Assembly (NCBI GenBank): GCA_016783565.1
Contig: JADHWI010000008.1
Span: 1 to 63,066 of the forward strand
DNA length: 63,066 nt
Origin: Kiritimatiellia bacterium
GTDB lineage: Bacteria; Verrucomicrobiota; Kiritimatiellia; UBA8416; JADHWI01
Reading direction: 5' to 3'
Part shown: piece by piece, positions 43,461-51,998 of the stretch
Layout: each line of letters begins with the position of its first letter
How positions within the stretch are numbered: position 1 is the stretch's first letter
Translations under genes and position numbers: made by a program
The notes under the pieces: generated by a model
Told to the model about the DNA's origin: nothing
The model's input: the letters and a program-made list of their open reading frames with translations, nothing else
Database searches by the model: none

Positions 43461-44021
43461 TTAGCGCTCCTCCATAATGTCACGATCGTTATCTCGGGTG
43501 CCTGGCTTCTTCGGGGATCCGGTTGGCAATCCCGGCATCAGATCAAAATTTCCCTGGCCGGCGACAGAATGAATAATCAGTTTTCCGGGGACGCACTTCA
43601 TCTTGTCGTCATTTGACCAGAATGTGATTTTTTGTCCCATAATCGTATCTGTTCCGCGGAACAGCTTGGCGTTCCCTATTAATTCTATCTCCCCTTTCTT
43701 GGCCATGTATACAGCTTGATCGCTCTCCGCACGTCTGTCCTGCTGGTAGACCTTGACGTTGCCGAATGCCGTTACAGATTTCACGCTGTTTGTGCTGTCA
43801 AAAAGGACGTTGAGTTTGTCGCAGGTCATACGGACTTCCGGGTCTTCGACCGACACATTTCCCTCAAATGCGCAAATCATACGACCGTAATCAAACAGGA
43901 GCTGGTCTGCCATGATGACGGTATTCGATCCGATCGATGTGCTTTCCTGTCCGACTACGGGGATCGCGCCAGCAATCACTGTTGCGATGAGAACCATTAA
44001 AAGTGTCTTCCATGTCTTCAT
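43461..44021 (-). CDS. lptA: LPS transport periplasmic protein LptA (OstA-like)
   Basis: The 186-residue protein has a signal peptide (MKTWKTLLMVLIATVIAGAIPVVG) and a beta-jellyroll OstA domain: NTVIMADQLLFDYGRMICAFEGNVSVEDPEVRMTCDKLNV in sequence blocks, then the repeated GNVKVYQQDRRAESDQAVY pattern. It bridges LPS across the periplasm. Its start overlaps the lptC stop by four bases. Confidence 0.87.
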   Translation of the reverse strand: MKTWKTLLMVLIATVIAGAIPVVGQESTSIGSNTVIMADQLLFDYGRMICAFEGNVSVEDPEVRMTCDKLNVLFDSTNSVKSVTAFGNVKVYQQDRRAESDQAVYMAKKGEIELIGNAKLFRGTDTIMGQKITFWSNDDKMKCVPGKLIIHSVAGQGNFDLMPGLPTGSPKKPGTRDNDRDIMEER

Positions 44022-44500
44022 TTCTTGATCTTCTCGCTGGTGTTCTGACGATTGAACTCCATGCGTACATTTTCCTGAATACGCAGTTGCTCACTCTTGA
44101 TATTCCACTTGAACCCTTTCCCCGTCAATACGATGCCCCGCGCGTTTGCTTTGATGGCATTGGTTGAGGTCACTTTTCCTCCACGGCGAAGATACTTGCA
44201 ATCAACGGCCTCGACAACCATTTCCAGCTCTCCTTCAGGTGTAAAGGTCTCTACTCGGACATCTTTTGCAAGGATTGGGCCTTTTTCCGGCATCGTGGCA
44301 GAGCCCGCGTGCAATTGTCGATGAATCGAACCATCCGGATGACGGGCAAGTGGAATGCGAACATTCTCAATGGGCAACAGATCCCGGGCCAGCACATGAA
44401 CGCTCACGGTGAGGAAAGTCAGGAGTGCAATCCCTTTTACCCAGTCTGCCATGCGGCGGCGTCCAGATTCGCTGTTTGTCGATTGTTTTCGTGTGCTCAT
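44018..44500 (-). CDS. lptC: LPS export protein LptC-like
   Basis: The 160-residue protein has one N-terminal membrane segment (MADWVKGIALLTFLTVSVHVLA) and an LptC/OstA-type beta domain (LAKDVRVETFTPEGELEMVVEAVDCKYLRRGGKV). Position between kdsA and lptA supports the call, although its sequence is weakly conserved. The ATG at 44500, just after the kdsA stop, is chosen. Confidence 0.78.
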   Translation of the reverse strand: MSTRKQSTNSESGRRRMADWVKGIALLTFLTVSVHVLARDLLPIENVRIPLARHPDGSIHRQLHAGSATMPEKGPILAKDVRVETFTPEGELEMVVEAVDCKYLRRGGKVTSTNAIKANARGIVLTGKGFKWNIKSEQLRIQENVRMEFNRQNTSEKIKK

Positions 44501-44507
44501 AGCAAGT

Positions 44508-45374
44508 TTATCGTACGACCGCGTCAATGCCTTTCAGTGTCATCATGATCTTGCGCATCTGGGTTACGGGTACTGCATTGGCTTTATCCGAGAGGGCTTC
44601 TTCCGGGTTAACATGTGTTTCCATGAAAACGCCATTGCAGCCCGTTGCGACTGCGGCTCTGGCCAGGGCCGGTGCCCATTGCCCGTCTCCTCCGGATGAG
44701 CTGCCCGCGCCTCCGGGACGTTGTACGCTGTGCGTGGCATCAAAGATGACCGGGTATCCAAATTGACTCATCACCAGCAAGCTGCGCATGTCTGCCACGA
44801 GATTGTTGTACCCGAAGCTGGCTCCCCGCTCGGTGAGCAGAATCTTTCGGTTGCCTGCCCCCTCGATTTTTCCGATCACATGCTCCATGTCCCATGGCGA
44901 GATAAATTGGCCTTTCTTGACGTTGACGACGCGACCCGTTTCAGCCGCTGCCACTAAAAGGTCAGTTTGCCGACAGAGGAAAGCCGGAATCTGTAGTACG
45001 TCGACGACCCGTGCCACATGCGTGACTTCGGTGACGCTGTGGACATCCGTCAAGACGGGCACGTCCAGCGTTTCGCGAATTTCTGCAAGAATTTCCAATC
45101 CGCGGGTGAGTCCCGGTCCCCGATAGGAGCCTATGGATGTGCGGTTGGCTTTGTCATAGGAGGCTTTGAAGATAAAGGGAAGGTCTGCCTGTCTGGCAAT
45201 GCGTTTGAGTCGCCGGGCGAGATCCAGGCATGCTTTGCGTGATTCAATTACACAGGGCCCGGCAATCATGCACAGCGGCGCCTTGCCGCCAATTCGGATG
45301 TTCTGCACCTTGATTGATTTTTGCCCTGTTTTCCGGGTTGTCACGTTGGCTCTCCTAACCTTCTCTTTCTGCAC
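44508..45374 (-). CDS. kdsA: 3-deoxy-D-manno-octulosonate 8-phosphate synthase
   Basis: KdsA condenses PEP with arabinose 5-phosphate to make Kdo-8-phosphate for the LPS core. The 288-residue TIM-barrel enzyme has MIAGPCVIES, FKASYDKANRTSIGSYRGPG, VLTDVHSVTE, QIPAFLCRQTDLLVAAA and FDATHSVQRPGG, all standard for the family. The start is GTG at 45374, directly after kdsB; the next good methionine is too far in. Confidence 0.95.
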   Translation of the reverse strand: MQKEKVRRANVTTRKTGQKSIKVQNIRIGGKAPLCMIAGPCVIESRKACLDLARRLKRIARQADLPFIFKASYDKANRTSIGSYRGPGLTRGLEILAEIRETLDVPVLTDVHSVTEVTHVARVVDVLQIPAFLCRQTDLLVAAAETGRVVNVKKGQFISPWDMEHVIGKIEGAGNRKILLTERGASFGYNNLVADMRSLLVMSQFGYPVIFDATHSVQRPGGAGSSSGGDGQWAPALARAAVATGCNGVFMETHVNPEEALSDKANAVPVTQMRKIMMTLKGIDAVVR

Positions 45375-45376
45375 CT

Positions 45377-46117
45377 TTATGGTTTCATCGCACGAAGAAG
45401 CTGCTCAACGGTGGCAACATCCTCAGGCGTATCCACGCCGATCCCCTTGTCCTTCGTTTCGACAATACCAATTCTGGCTCCAAGATACAATGCTCTCAAT
45501 TGTTCAAGTTTCTCCGCTTCCTCCAGGATGCACGGGGCACTTTGAACAACGCGTTGCAGGAATGCACGTCGATATCCATAGATGCCAAGATGACGCCAGT
45601 GCAAGGTGCCTTCCGGTACGCTGTCATGGTCGCGGACGTGTGGAATGATGGAGCGTGAGAAATACAGGGCGGTCCCGTCTTCTCGCCGAACCACTTTGAC
45701 CACGCCCGGATTTTCAAGTTCTTCTTCGTCGCGGATCGGGGATACCGCAGTGCTCATTTCCCAGTCATTCTCGGACAAAATCGCGACCAGTTGGTCGATC
45801 AAATCCGGTTCGATCAGCGGCTCGTCACCCTGGATGTTGATCACAATGTCGGCGTCAATTCCTTCAACGGCTTCGGCCACGCGATCTGTGCCGGAGGGAT
45901 GGTCCGGGCGCGTCATGACGGCCTTCACGCCAGTGCTGGCGACGCTTTCTGCAATGCGTACGTCGTCGGTTGCGACCAGAATTTCGTCAAGTGATTGTGC
46001 CTTGGATACGTTTTCAATGACCCAGTGAATCAGTGGTCGCCCACAGATGGGCGTTAGTATTTTGCCGGGAAATCGCTTGGATTGCCATCGGCCCGGTATG
46101 ACGCCGACTGCTTTCAT
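45377..46117 (-). CDS. kdsB: CMP-Kdo synthetase (3-deoxy-manno-octulosonate cytidylyltransferase)
   Basis: KdsB activates Kdo with CTP. The 246-residue enzyme has the nucleotide-binding start GVIPGRWQSKRFPGKIL, LVATDDVRIAE, MTRPDHPSGTDRVAEA, VINIQGDEPLIEP and GIYGYRRAFLQ. The usual 'PARxxSxRxPGK' reads PGRWQSKRFPGK, so an Ala is replaced by Gly. The ATG at 46117 overlaps the rfaE1 stop by four bases (ATGA). Confidence 0.95.
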   Translation of the reverse strand: MKAVGVIPGRWQSKRFPGKILTPICGRPLIHWVIENVSKAQSLDEILVATDDVRIAESVASTGVKAVMTRPDHPSGTDRVAEAVEGIDADIVINIQGDEPLIEPDLIDQLVAILSENDWEMSTAVSPIRDEEELENPGVVKVVRREDGTALYFSRSIIPHVRDHDSVPEGTLHWRHLGIYGYRRAFLQRVVQSAPCILEEAEKLEQLRALYLGARIGIVETKDKGIGVDTPEDVATVEQLLRAMKP

Positions 46118-47130
46118 GATTCTTCTTTCCCTTCGCTGCTCACTGCGCTCATGAGCTCTTCCGGTGAGCATGTGGCTGTGCCGACTTTGCCCACAACTAC
46201 GCCAGCCGCACGATTTGCCAGCGCGGCGGCCTCGTAGTCGTCAGCACCGGCGATCAATGCCAGCATGGTGGTGGCAATCACCGTGTCTCCGGCACCGGAG
46301 ACATCGAACACTTCACGTGCATGTGTCGGGATGTGCATGGTCTCTGCAGCCTGAGGAACCACGTACATGCCCTGTGGCCCCAGTGTGATCAGCAGCAGTT
46401 GTGTGTGCCAATGCTGTTCAATGGTTTTGGCAATATCCGGTAGACGCCCGGATTCCAGCAGGTCGGCTGCAATCTCTCCCTCAGGAACCCCCGCCGCATC
46501 ACAGGCTTCGCGGTAGTTGGGCGTAGCCAACCGCAGACCGGAGAAATTCAGGGCATGTGCATCTTTCGGGTCCAGCGCGACGGGCACACCCGCCTTTGTC
46601 GCCAGGGCCAGGGCGGCATCAACTACGGGTTGGCACACAATACCTTTACCGTAGTCCTCGATGATCAAAGCATCTGCTCCGGAAATCGTTTTTTCAAGTG
46701 TGTCGATCAATTGAGCGCGACACCCGTTCAGTGCTGTGGGGGGATCTTCGCGATCCACACGAACCACCTGTTGGCGATCAGCCAGCACTCGCGTTTTCAC
46801 CGTGGTTTGCAGTGCAGGATCTCGCACGATGCCGGAGGAGTCTATGCCTGCCGCCGTCAGTACGCTCACTAAGTCGTCACCCGCCTGATCCGCACCGGTA
46901 ATGCCGACGACCAGTGCCTGCCCTCCCAGTCGCTGAATGTTCAATGCCACGTTGGCTGCGCCACCGGGTTCCGTGCGCTCACGGCGCACGTGCACCACGG
47001 GAACGGGGGCCTCGGGCGAGATCCGTGATACCGATCCCTGCACGTAGCGGTCCAGCATCAGGTCTCCCAGCACCACGACCTTCTGTTGGCCAAAGGCTTC
47101 CAATAATTGTTCCAGACGTTTTTTATCCAT
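46114..47130 (-). CDS. rfaE1: D-glycero-beta-D-manno-heptose-7-phosphate kinase (RfaE domain I)
   Basis: The 338-residue PfkB-family sugar kinase makes the bisphosphate intermediate of ADP-heptose for the LPS inner core. It has VVVLGDLMLDRYVQGSVSRISPEAPVPVV, the PGGAANVALNIQRLGG signature, IIEDYGKGIV and the catalytic DVSGAGDTVIATTMLAL. The adenylyltransferase domain found in fused HldE is absent. The ATG overlaps the preceding stop (TAATG). Confidence 0.92.
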   Translation of the reverse strand: MDKKRLEQLLEAFGQQKVVVLGDLMLDRYVQGSVSRISPEAPVPVVHVRRERTEPGGAANVALNIQRLGGQALVVGITGADQAGDDLVSVLTAAGIDSSGIVRDPALQTTVKTRVLADRQQVVRVDREDPPTALNGCRAQLIDTLEKTISGADALIIEDYGKGIVCQPVVDAALALATKAGVPVALDPKDAHALNFSGLRLATPNYREACDAAGVPEGEIAADLLESGRLPDIAKTIEQHWHTQLLLITLGPQGMYVVPQAAETMHIPTHAREVFDVSGAGDTVIATTMLALIAGADDYEAAALANRAAGVVVGKVGTATCSPEELMSAVSSEGKEES

Positions 47131-47900
47131 TACTTCGACACCTCCCAGAAACCACCACCGGCACTTGGTTCCCGCCGGCTTGCACGCGATAATTCGATAT
47201 ACGGCTGTACGTCGGATGCGAGCCATTCTCGCTCCATATCATAAAATTGTCCTGCACTTGGATCGGTCATGTTATAGACGGACAAACGGTAATGATAGTA
47301 ATCATCGTCGGGCATATTCACCGGTCGCAGGCTGAATGCCACCCCTTGTACGCTTGCAATGGTCTCGCCCGATTGTTCCAGCCAGTACAGGGAACAGTCT
47401 GTCATTTCCAGATGAACGCGTCGCCTCAGTTGTTCGGTCATTTCGGAGATATAGCTTACATTGTGAGAAGGAAGATCCGCCAGGCGGCTGAAGCTTTCCG
47501 GCTTCCACTTGCCATCGGGTTCCCGGATCATGTTGATCACTCCGCGATGCATGCTGATACGCACCGATAACGGCCAGACAAAACCGATCTGTACTTCCAA
47601 TGCCTTCAGCCCGGGGCGCTTTTGATCCATGCCTTCTGTGCTGAGCGTTTCCAAAACAAGGTGATAAGGCCAGCCGATGCGGGTCTCTTCAATTTCAACG
47701 GTTTGCCCGAGAAAAGACTCCGCTCTGCCTTTAATAAAATCGCGCCCACCTTCCGTACGAACAAGGAACAGGCCCGTCACCATAAAAATGGCAATGACCA
47801 GGCACATGACCACGATGAAACGAACAAAACTTTGAAGGATGCCTCCCTTCGGTGACGTCACGCGCATCTTGATTCGCGGATCTATGTCGATGTCCTTCAT
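47130..47900 (-). CDS. Membrane-anchored protein, AsmA/DUF-like
   Basis: The 256-residue protein has one N-terminal membrane segment (FVRFIVVMCLVIAIFMVTGLFLV) and a large periplasmic part. The segment after the anchor (EGGRDFIKGRAESFLGQTVEIEETRIGWPYHLVLETLS) resembles the N-terminal region of AsmA-type proteins, which help place lipids in the outer membrane. The similarity is loose. It overlaps its neighbours on both sides by one to four bases inside the LPS gene series. Confidence 0.62.
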   Translation of the reverse strand: MKDIDIDPRIKMRVTSPKGGILQSFVRFIVVMCLVIAIFMVTGLFLVRTEGGRDFIKGRAESFLGQTVEIEETRIGWPYHLVLETLSTEGMDQKRPGLKALEVQIGFVWPLSVRISMHRGVINMIREPDGKWKPESFSRLADLPSHNVSYISEMTEQLRRRVHLEMTDCSLYWLEQSGETIASVQGVAFSLRPVNMPDDDYYHYRLSVYNMTDPSAGQFYDMEREWLASDVQPYIELSRASRREPSAGGGFWEVSK

Positions 47901-48628
47901 TGTTCCTCCATTTCCGGCTTCCAGCGTCCGCCGGTACGTGTTCCGAACAAAACGGTTCCCAGTCGGATCAGGGTGGCCCCTTCCTCAATTGCCCTGTCAA
48001 AATCATTGGACATGCCCATGGACAGGACATCAAGCGAAAATCCACTGGCCTCGCGCAGGTCATTTCGCAGCTCGCGTAATTGCGCAAAGAACGGACGTGC
48101 ATGTTCCGGGTCAACAGAGAATGGCGGGATAGTCATCAAGCCCACGATGTCTACCCGCATCATGGATGTCGCGGCTTCCAGAACGGGGAGTACATCTTCC
48201 GGTTTGAGTCCCCACTTCGAGCCTTCTCCTGAAACATTCACTTCGAGGCATACCGGCATGGTGATGCCCTCGAGATCTGCTGCCCTTTCGACGGCTTCAA
48301 GCACCCGTAGCGAATCAATGGAATGAATCATTTCAAACGTGCGGACGGCATGTCGGGCTTTATTTGTCTGTAAATGGCCAACCAGGTGCCAGTGCAATCC
48401 TGCGGGGCAAAAGTGTTGTTTCTGTATGGCCTCCTGTACACGATTTTCTCCGATCAGCGTTAGGCCTGCATCAATGGCCTCACGTACTGCTTTCGGTCCA
48501 TACGTCTTTGTAACGGCCACGATGTCCACTGAGCTCGGGGATCGGCCGCTTTTTGTGCAGGCAGTCTCCATGCGTTCGCGCACCGCCTCAAGTCGCTGTC
48601 CAATCGTCTCTGTCGTCAAGTCAGTCAT
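47897..48628 (-). CDS. YggS/PROSC-family pyridoxal phosphate homeostasis protein
   Basis: The 243-residue single-domain PLP-binding barrel has the Lys in DIVAVTKTYGPKAVREAID, LIGENRVQEAIQK, HLVGHLQTNKARHAV, IHSIDSLRVLEAV and the phosphate loop LSMGMSNDFDRAIEEGATLIRLGT. YggS controls the PLP pool rather than acting as a true enzyme. It overlaps the membrane protein gene by four bases. Confidence 0.94.
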   Translation of the reverse strand: MTDLTTETIGQRLEAVRERMETACTKSGRSPSSVDIVAVTKTYGPKAVREAIDAGLTLIGENRVQEAIQKQHFCPAGLHWHLVGHLQTNKARHAVRTFEMIHSIDSLRVLEAVERAADLEGITMPVCLEVNVSGEGSKWGLKPEDVLPVLEAATSMMRVDIVGLMTIPPFSVDPEHARPFFAQLRELRNDLREASGFSLDVLSMGMSNDFDRAIEEGATLIRLGTVLFGTRTGGRWKPEMEEQ

Positions 48629-48634
48629 GGTTTA

Positions 48635-49228
48635 TCAATAGGTATTACGTCCACGAATTGCCCTCTGGAGGGTCACAGGATCGGAATAAGCAATGCCACT
48701 GCTCACCGGTAGCCCGAATGCGAGACGGGATATGCTCACGTTTCGCGCAGCCAATTGCTCGGCCACATAGCTGGCTGTGGCATCCCCTTCAACATCTGTG
48801 CTTGTGGCGAGAATGATCTCTTTCACCGGTTCCTTGTCCAGGCGGTCAAGGAGCGCCTGCATTCTCAGGTGTCGCAGACCTTCGCCCTTCATGGGTGATA
48901 ATTTACCCATCAAGACATGGTAGCGACCGTTAAATGCACCTGAGCGTTCGATGCCCGCAACGTCGTTGGGATCTTCTACAACGCATAGCACGGTGTCGTC
49001 CCGGGAAGGGTTGGTGCAAAAACGACAGGGCTGCTGTTCATCGTTTGTCAGTGCCCCGCAGCACCGGCAGACCTGAATGTGCTGACGTGCAGCATGCAGG
49101 GCAGCCATAAGATCGCGCATCAAACCATCTGGTTCGCGCACCAGTCGCGTCGCCATGCGTTCGGCACTTCGCCTCCCGATACCTGGCAGTTTTCCAAGGC
49201 AAACGATCAGTTTTTCTAGTGCTTCCAT
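48635..49228 (-). CDS. recR: Recombination protein RecR
   Basis: RecR works with RecO and RecF to load RecA at gaps. The 197-residue protein has an N-terminal HhH (LGKLPGIGRRSAERMATRLV), a C4 zinc finger (CRCCGALTNDEQQPCRFC), a Toprim domain (VLCVVEDPNDVAGIERSGAFNGRYHVL) and the C-terminal LAFGLPVSSGIAYSDPVTLQRAIRGR. It overlaps the ybaB stop by one base. Confidence 0.96.
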   Translation of the reverse strand: MEALEKLIVCLGKLPGIGRRSAERMATRLVREPDGLMRDLMAALHAARQHIQVCRCCGALTNDEQQPCRFCTNPSRDDTVLCVVEDPNDVAGIERSGAFNGRYHVLMGKLSPMKGEGLRHLRMQALLDRLDKEPVKEIILATSTDVEGDATASYVAEQLAARNVSISRLAFGLPVSSGIAYSDPVTLQRAIRGRNTY

Positions 49229-49527
49229 TAGCCGCCCAGAAGATCTCCAAGGCCTCCGCCACCCATCAAGCCGCTCATGTGTGTGCTGGCTTCTTTCTTT
49301 GCTCCTGCCAGTGCACCGTTGACGGCTGTTGTGATTTGGCGCCCCAGTTTGTCCGGCGTCGTGCTGGCTAGAACATGGTCGGAGATTTTTATTTCGGCTA
49401 CGGTCATATCGCCGCGTGCTTTGACCGTAACGCCTGCGTTTTCAAAGTCCACCGTCGAGCGTGCAAGCTGCTTCTGCATCTTCTTGAGTTCACGCACCTG
49501 CTTCATCATATCCATCATTTTGGCCAT
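49228..49527 (-). CDS. YbaB/EbfC-family nucleoid-associated protein
   Basis: The 99-residue protein has the conserved tweezer fold: MAKMMDMMKQVRELKKMQKQL, VTVKARGDMTVAEIKISDHVL and GGLGDLLGG at the end. YbaB dimers bind and compact DNA. The dnaX-ybaB-recR order is conserved in many bacteria. Confidence 0.93.
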   Translation of the reverse strand: MAKMMDMMKQVRELKKMQKQLARSTVDFENAGVTVKARGDMTVAEIKISDHVLASTTPDKLGRQITTAVNGALAGAKKEASTHMSGLMGGGGLGDLLGG

Positions 49528-49608
49528 GGCAAATTCCCTGCCTCCCTGCTTATTCTTCTTTTTGTTTCCTTGCAGTGCACATTGCGCTGCATCTTGCTAA
49601 ATATCGTA

Positions 49609-51369
49609 TCATACGCGAACGTCAACAACGGAGCCATTGAACATGTCCAGGACCGTCTCCACCTCCGGGGTGCGAACGAGGTTCTGCGCAACTTTCTTGA
49701 TCTTTTTGCCCGTCTTTCCTGCGGCTGTTTTAATCGGACTTGAGCCTGTTTCGGGTGCTGACTCATCCGGTTTCGGTTGAGCTAATCCGGCCGTCGCGGC
49801 AGCTTGCTCTCCCAGCACGCGGCAGTCCACGGTCACACGGCGGTTCAGTTCTGTACTCAAAACGTGTTCCAGCGCTTTGCGATTACGCGACACCTTGAAT
49901 TTGGTGGCTTCAGAAGCGAATTCCGGATCAAATCCTATGACCACGCTGGCTGACTCGACGGCCACGGGTTTTGCATCACGAAGTGCAGTACCGGCCATCA
50001 CGGCGATACGGTTTACGCTTTGACCGATCTCTTCCCAACGTGTCTGCAGGCGTGCCAGATCAGAGGCGGGATTTACGGCTGGTGTCGAAGGAGTGGGCTC
50101 GGCAGTGTAGGCGGTCTGATCTTCCGCTACCTTTTTTTTGTCCAGGTTGAGACTGGGTTGCGGACGTTCCACTGGCGGTGCCTGGCGAACGGGTTGTGCC
50201 GATGTGGCACCCGCTGCTCCGCCCTGACCGCCCTGGCGCATAGTGTTGAGTTTCTCCAGAACTTCTTCAAGCGAGACGACCACGGCGGCGCGCGCGCAAC
50301 GAATCAGTGCGGTTTCCAGCAGCGTGCGCCGCGATAGGGCAAAGCGCATCTTCTCCAATGTGTCGCTGAGAATTTGAGTGACCCGTAGAACGCGATCCGT
50401 ATTTGTCAGCGTTGCCTGCGCTTGTAATGTTTTGATTTGTCCCGCCGACAGATCTTGCGTTTCCGTTAGTTCGGTAACATTCAGGCAAACCAGCAGGTTG
50501 CGGAAATGCCCCAGCAGCTCCACGACCAGCCGTTGCAGGTCCTTGCCGGCTTCATCCAGACGCCCGATCGTCTGCACCACGGACTGAATATTGCCGGTGA
50601 GTACATGCTCCGCCAGTTCCTCGAGGAGCGTGCGGGAGACCAAGCCGAAGACCGAAAGCACATCTTCTTCGGCGATCTTCTTGCCTTTGAATGAAATGAT
50701 CTGATCCAAAGCGGACTCTGCATCGCGGAGGCCACCCTCTGCGCCGCGCGCGATCGCCAACAATGCGTCATCCTCGATTTTGACTTTCTCGGACTTGGCG
50801 ACTTCCTTGAGGCGCTCCACGATCAGGCCTGACGGAATGCGGCGTAGATCAAAGCGCTGGCATCGCGAAATGATCGTGGCGAGGATTTTGTCCGGTTCCG
50901 TTGTGGCGAAGATAAATTTCACGTGCGGCGGCGGTTCTTCCAGCGTTTTCAGCAGGGCGTTGAATGCTGCGGTGCTGAGCATGTGGACTTCGTCTATGAT
51001 ATAGATCTTGAAACGGCCGCGGGTGGGGACGAATTTCACCGTTTCGCGCAGCTCACGTACCTGGTCGACGCCGTTGTTTGAGGCACCGTCGATTTCCATG
51101 ACATCCAGGCTGTTTCCTGCCATGACTTCTTTGCAGGATGGACAGTCATCACAGGGGTTGGTGGTCTGTCCGGTTTCGCAATTCAGTGCCTTGGCGAAAA
51201 TGCGGGCAATAGAGGTCTTTCCGATGCCGCGGGGCCCGACAAACAGGTAAGCATGGGCTAAACGACTGCTTTTCAGGGCATTTTTCAGGGTTTCCGTGAC
51301 ATGTGCCTGGCCGACCACATCGTCAAATTGTTGGGGACGCCATTTTCGCGCCAGTACCTGGTATTCCAT
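49609..51369 (-). CDS. dnaX: DNA polymerase III subunit tau/gamma
   Basis: This AAA+ clamp-loader motor has 586 residues. It starts MEYQVLARKWRPQQFDDVVGQ and has Walker A FVGPRGIGKTSIARIFAKAL, the C4 zinc module (CETGQTTNPCDDCPSC), DEVHMLSTAAFNALLKTLEEPP, sensor 1 FIFATTEPDKI and the LRDAESALDQIISF sensor 2. Domains I-III end near residue 360; a Pro/Ala-rich linker and a tau-specific tail follow. The ATG at 51369 has GGAGG five bases upstream. The linker holds a run of eight A that could give a shorter gamma form. Confidence 0.96.
   Translation of the reverse strand: MEYQVLARKWRPQQFDDVVGQAHVTETLKNALKSSRLAHAYLFVGPRGIGKTSIARIFAKALNCETGQTTNPCDDCPSCKEVMAGNSLDVMEIDGASNNGVDQVRELRETVKFVPTRGRFKIYIIDEVHMLSTAAFNALLKTLEEPPPHVKFIFATTEPDKILATIISRCQRFDLRRIPSGLIVERLKEVAKSEKVKIEDDALLAIARGAEGGLRDAESALDQIISFKGKKIAEEDVLSVFGLVSRTLLEELAEHVLTGNIQSVVQTIGRLDEAGKDLQRLVVELLGHFRNLLVCLNVTELTETQDLSAGQIKTLQAQATLTNTDRVLRVTQILSDTLEKMRFALSRRTLLETALIRCARAAVVVSLEEVLEKLNTMRQGGQGGAAGATSAQPVRQAPPVERPQPSLNLDKKKVAEDQTAYTAEPTPSTPAVNPASDLARLQTRWEEIGQSVNRIAVMAGTALRDAKPVAVESASVVIGFDPEFASEATKFKVSRNRKALEHVLSTELNRRVTVDCRVLGEQAAATAGLAQPKPDESAPETGSSPIKTAAGKTGKKIKKVAQNLVRTPEVETVLDMFNGSVVDVRV
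50132..50139 (-). other. Run of eight A in the dnaX linker: candidate slippage site
   Basis: On the coding (minus) strand eight A followed by GG encode KKK near residue 412, just after domain III. Loss of one A gives an immediate TAG (AGG-TAG). Gain of one A gives a TGA after 23 codons. Either would produce a protein of ~413-435 residues, the size of the gamma form in Escherichia coli. Confidence 0.5.
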
Positions 51370-51540
51370 GCTGCCTCCGGACCGCTGTTTTCTGCCCTCA
51401 AAATTGCATTCCTTGTCGTCCATTCCGGACGCAATTCTGTTCTATTCGGATTCTTGCACCTGCTCCCACTTTTGACAAGGATATTGCGGGGCGAGTGGGT
51501 TTGTGGGTTGTTGTGGTTTTGCGCTACGGGATTTTTGGAT

Positions 51541-51978
51541 TTATTCAGGTTGAATCCGTTCCCATTCCTGTACGGGGCCGGGGATGATGCGGAATAATGG
51601 ATGTGTATCAGGAGTTTTGATGTTCTTGATGTTCTTGAACCATTCTGGACTACGTACTCTTACTTTCGATCGCAAGTGCTTCCATTCGTATTGAAGTTGG
51701 TTATGCGTTTCCTGAATCTGTTTGCGCATACGGTTGGGTGCTATTTTTGACTGATCAAAGTTGTAGCCTCGATGAAGTGCCTCGCGGTGTATTTCAGTGA
51801 GGTATGTCGCAATGCCGGCAACAGGCGAAGCCTGTTCTAAGAAACGTTTGAGTTGCGGGTGATATCGATACCCTTTTGTGTTCCCCAATAAAACTGCCTG
51901 GGCCAGTAGCGATTCGCGCCAGACAGCCACAAGGGCCTGTCGATCAAGGTGTCTGGGGTGAATAGTCCATATTCGCAT
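51541..51978 (-). CDS. Pyrimidine dimer DNA glycosylase (T4 endonuclease V-like family)
   Basis: The 145-residue protein begins MRIWTIHPRHLDRQALVAVWRESLLAQAVLLG, followed by GNTKGYRYHPQLKRFLE. This is the pattern of the Pyr_excise family (HPxxLDxxxLVAxWRExLLAxxVL), which cuts DNA at ultraviolet dimers. The start is a normal ATG. It is the first gene downstream of dnaX's start region on the same strand, and heads toward a DUF523 protein and a lipid cluster in which a photolyase is usually found. Confidence 0.85.
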   Translation of the reverse strand: MRIWTIHPRHLDRQALVAVWRESLLAQAVLLGNTKGYRYHPQLKRFLEQASPVAGIATYLTEIHREALHRGYNFDQSKIAPNRMRKQIQETHNQLQYEWKHLRSKVRVRSPEWFKNIKNIKTPDTHPLFRIIPGPVQEWERIQPE

Positions 51979-51998
51979 GATTATAAATCCGTTGACTT

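Noticed and set aside
51424-51540. Small SRP RNA near dnaX, where it is found in many bacteria
   Set aside because: The conserved GGAAGGAAGCAG-type core of the Alu-less SRP RNA is absent here and in the dnaX-ybaB gap.
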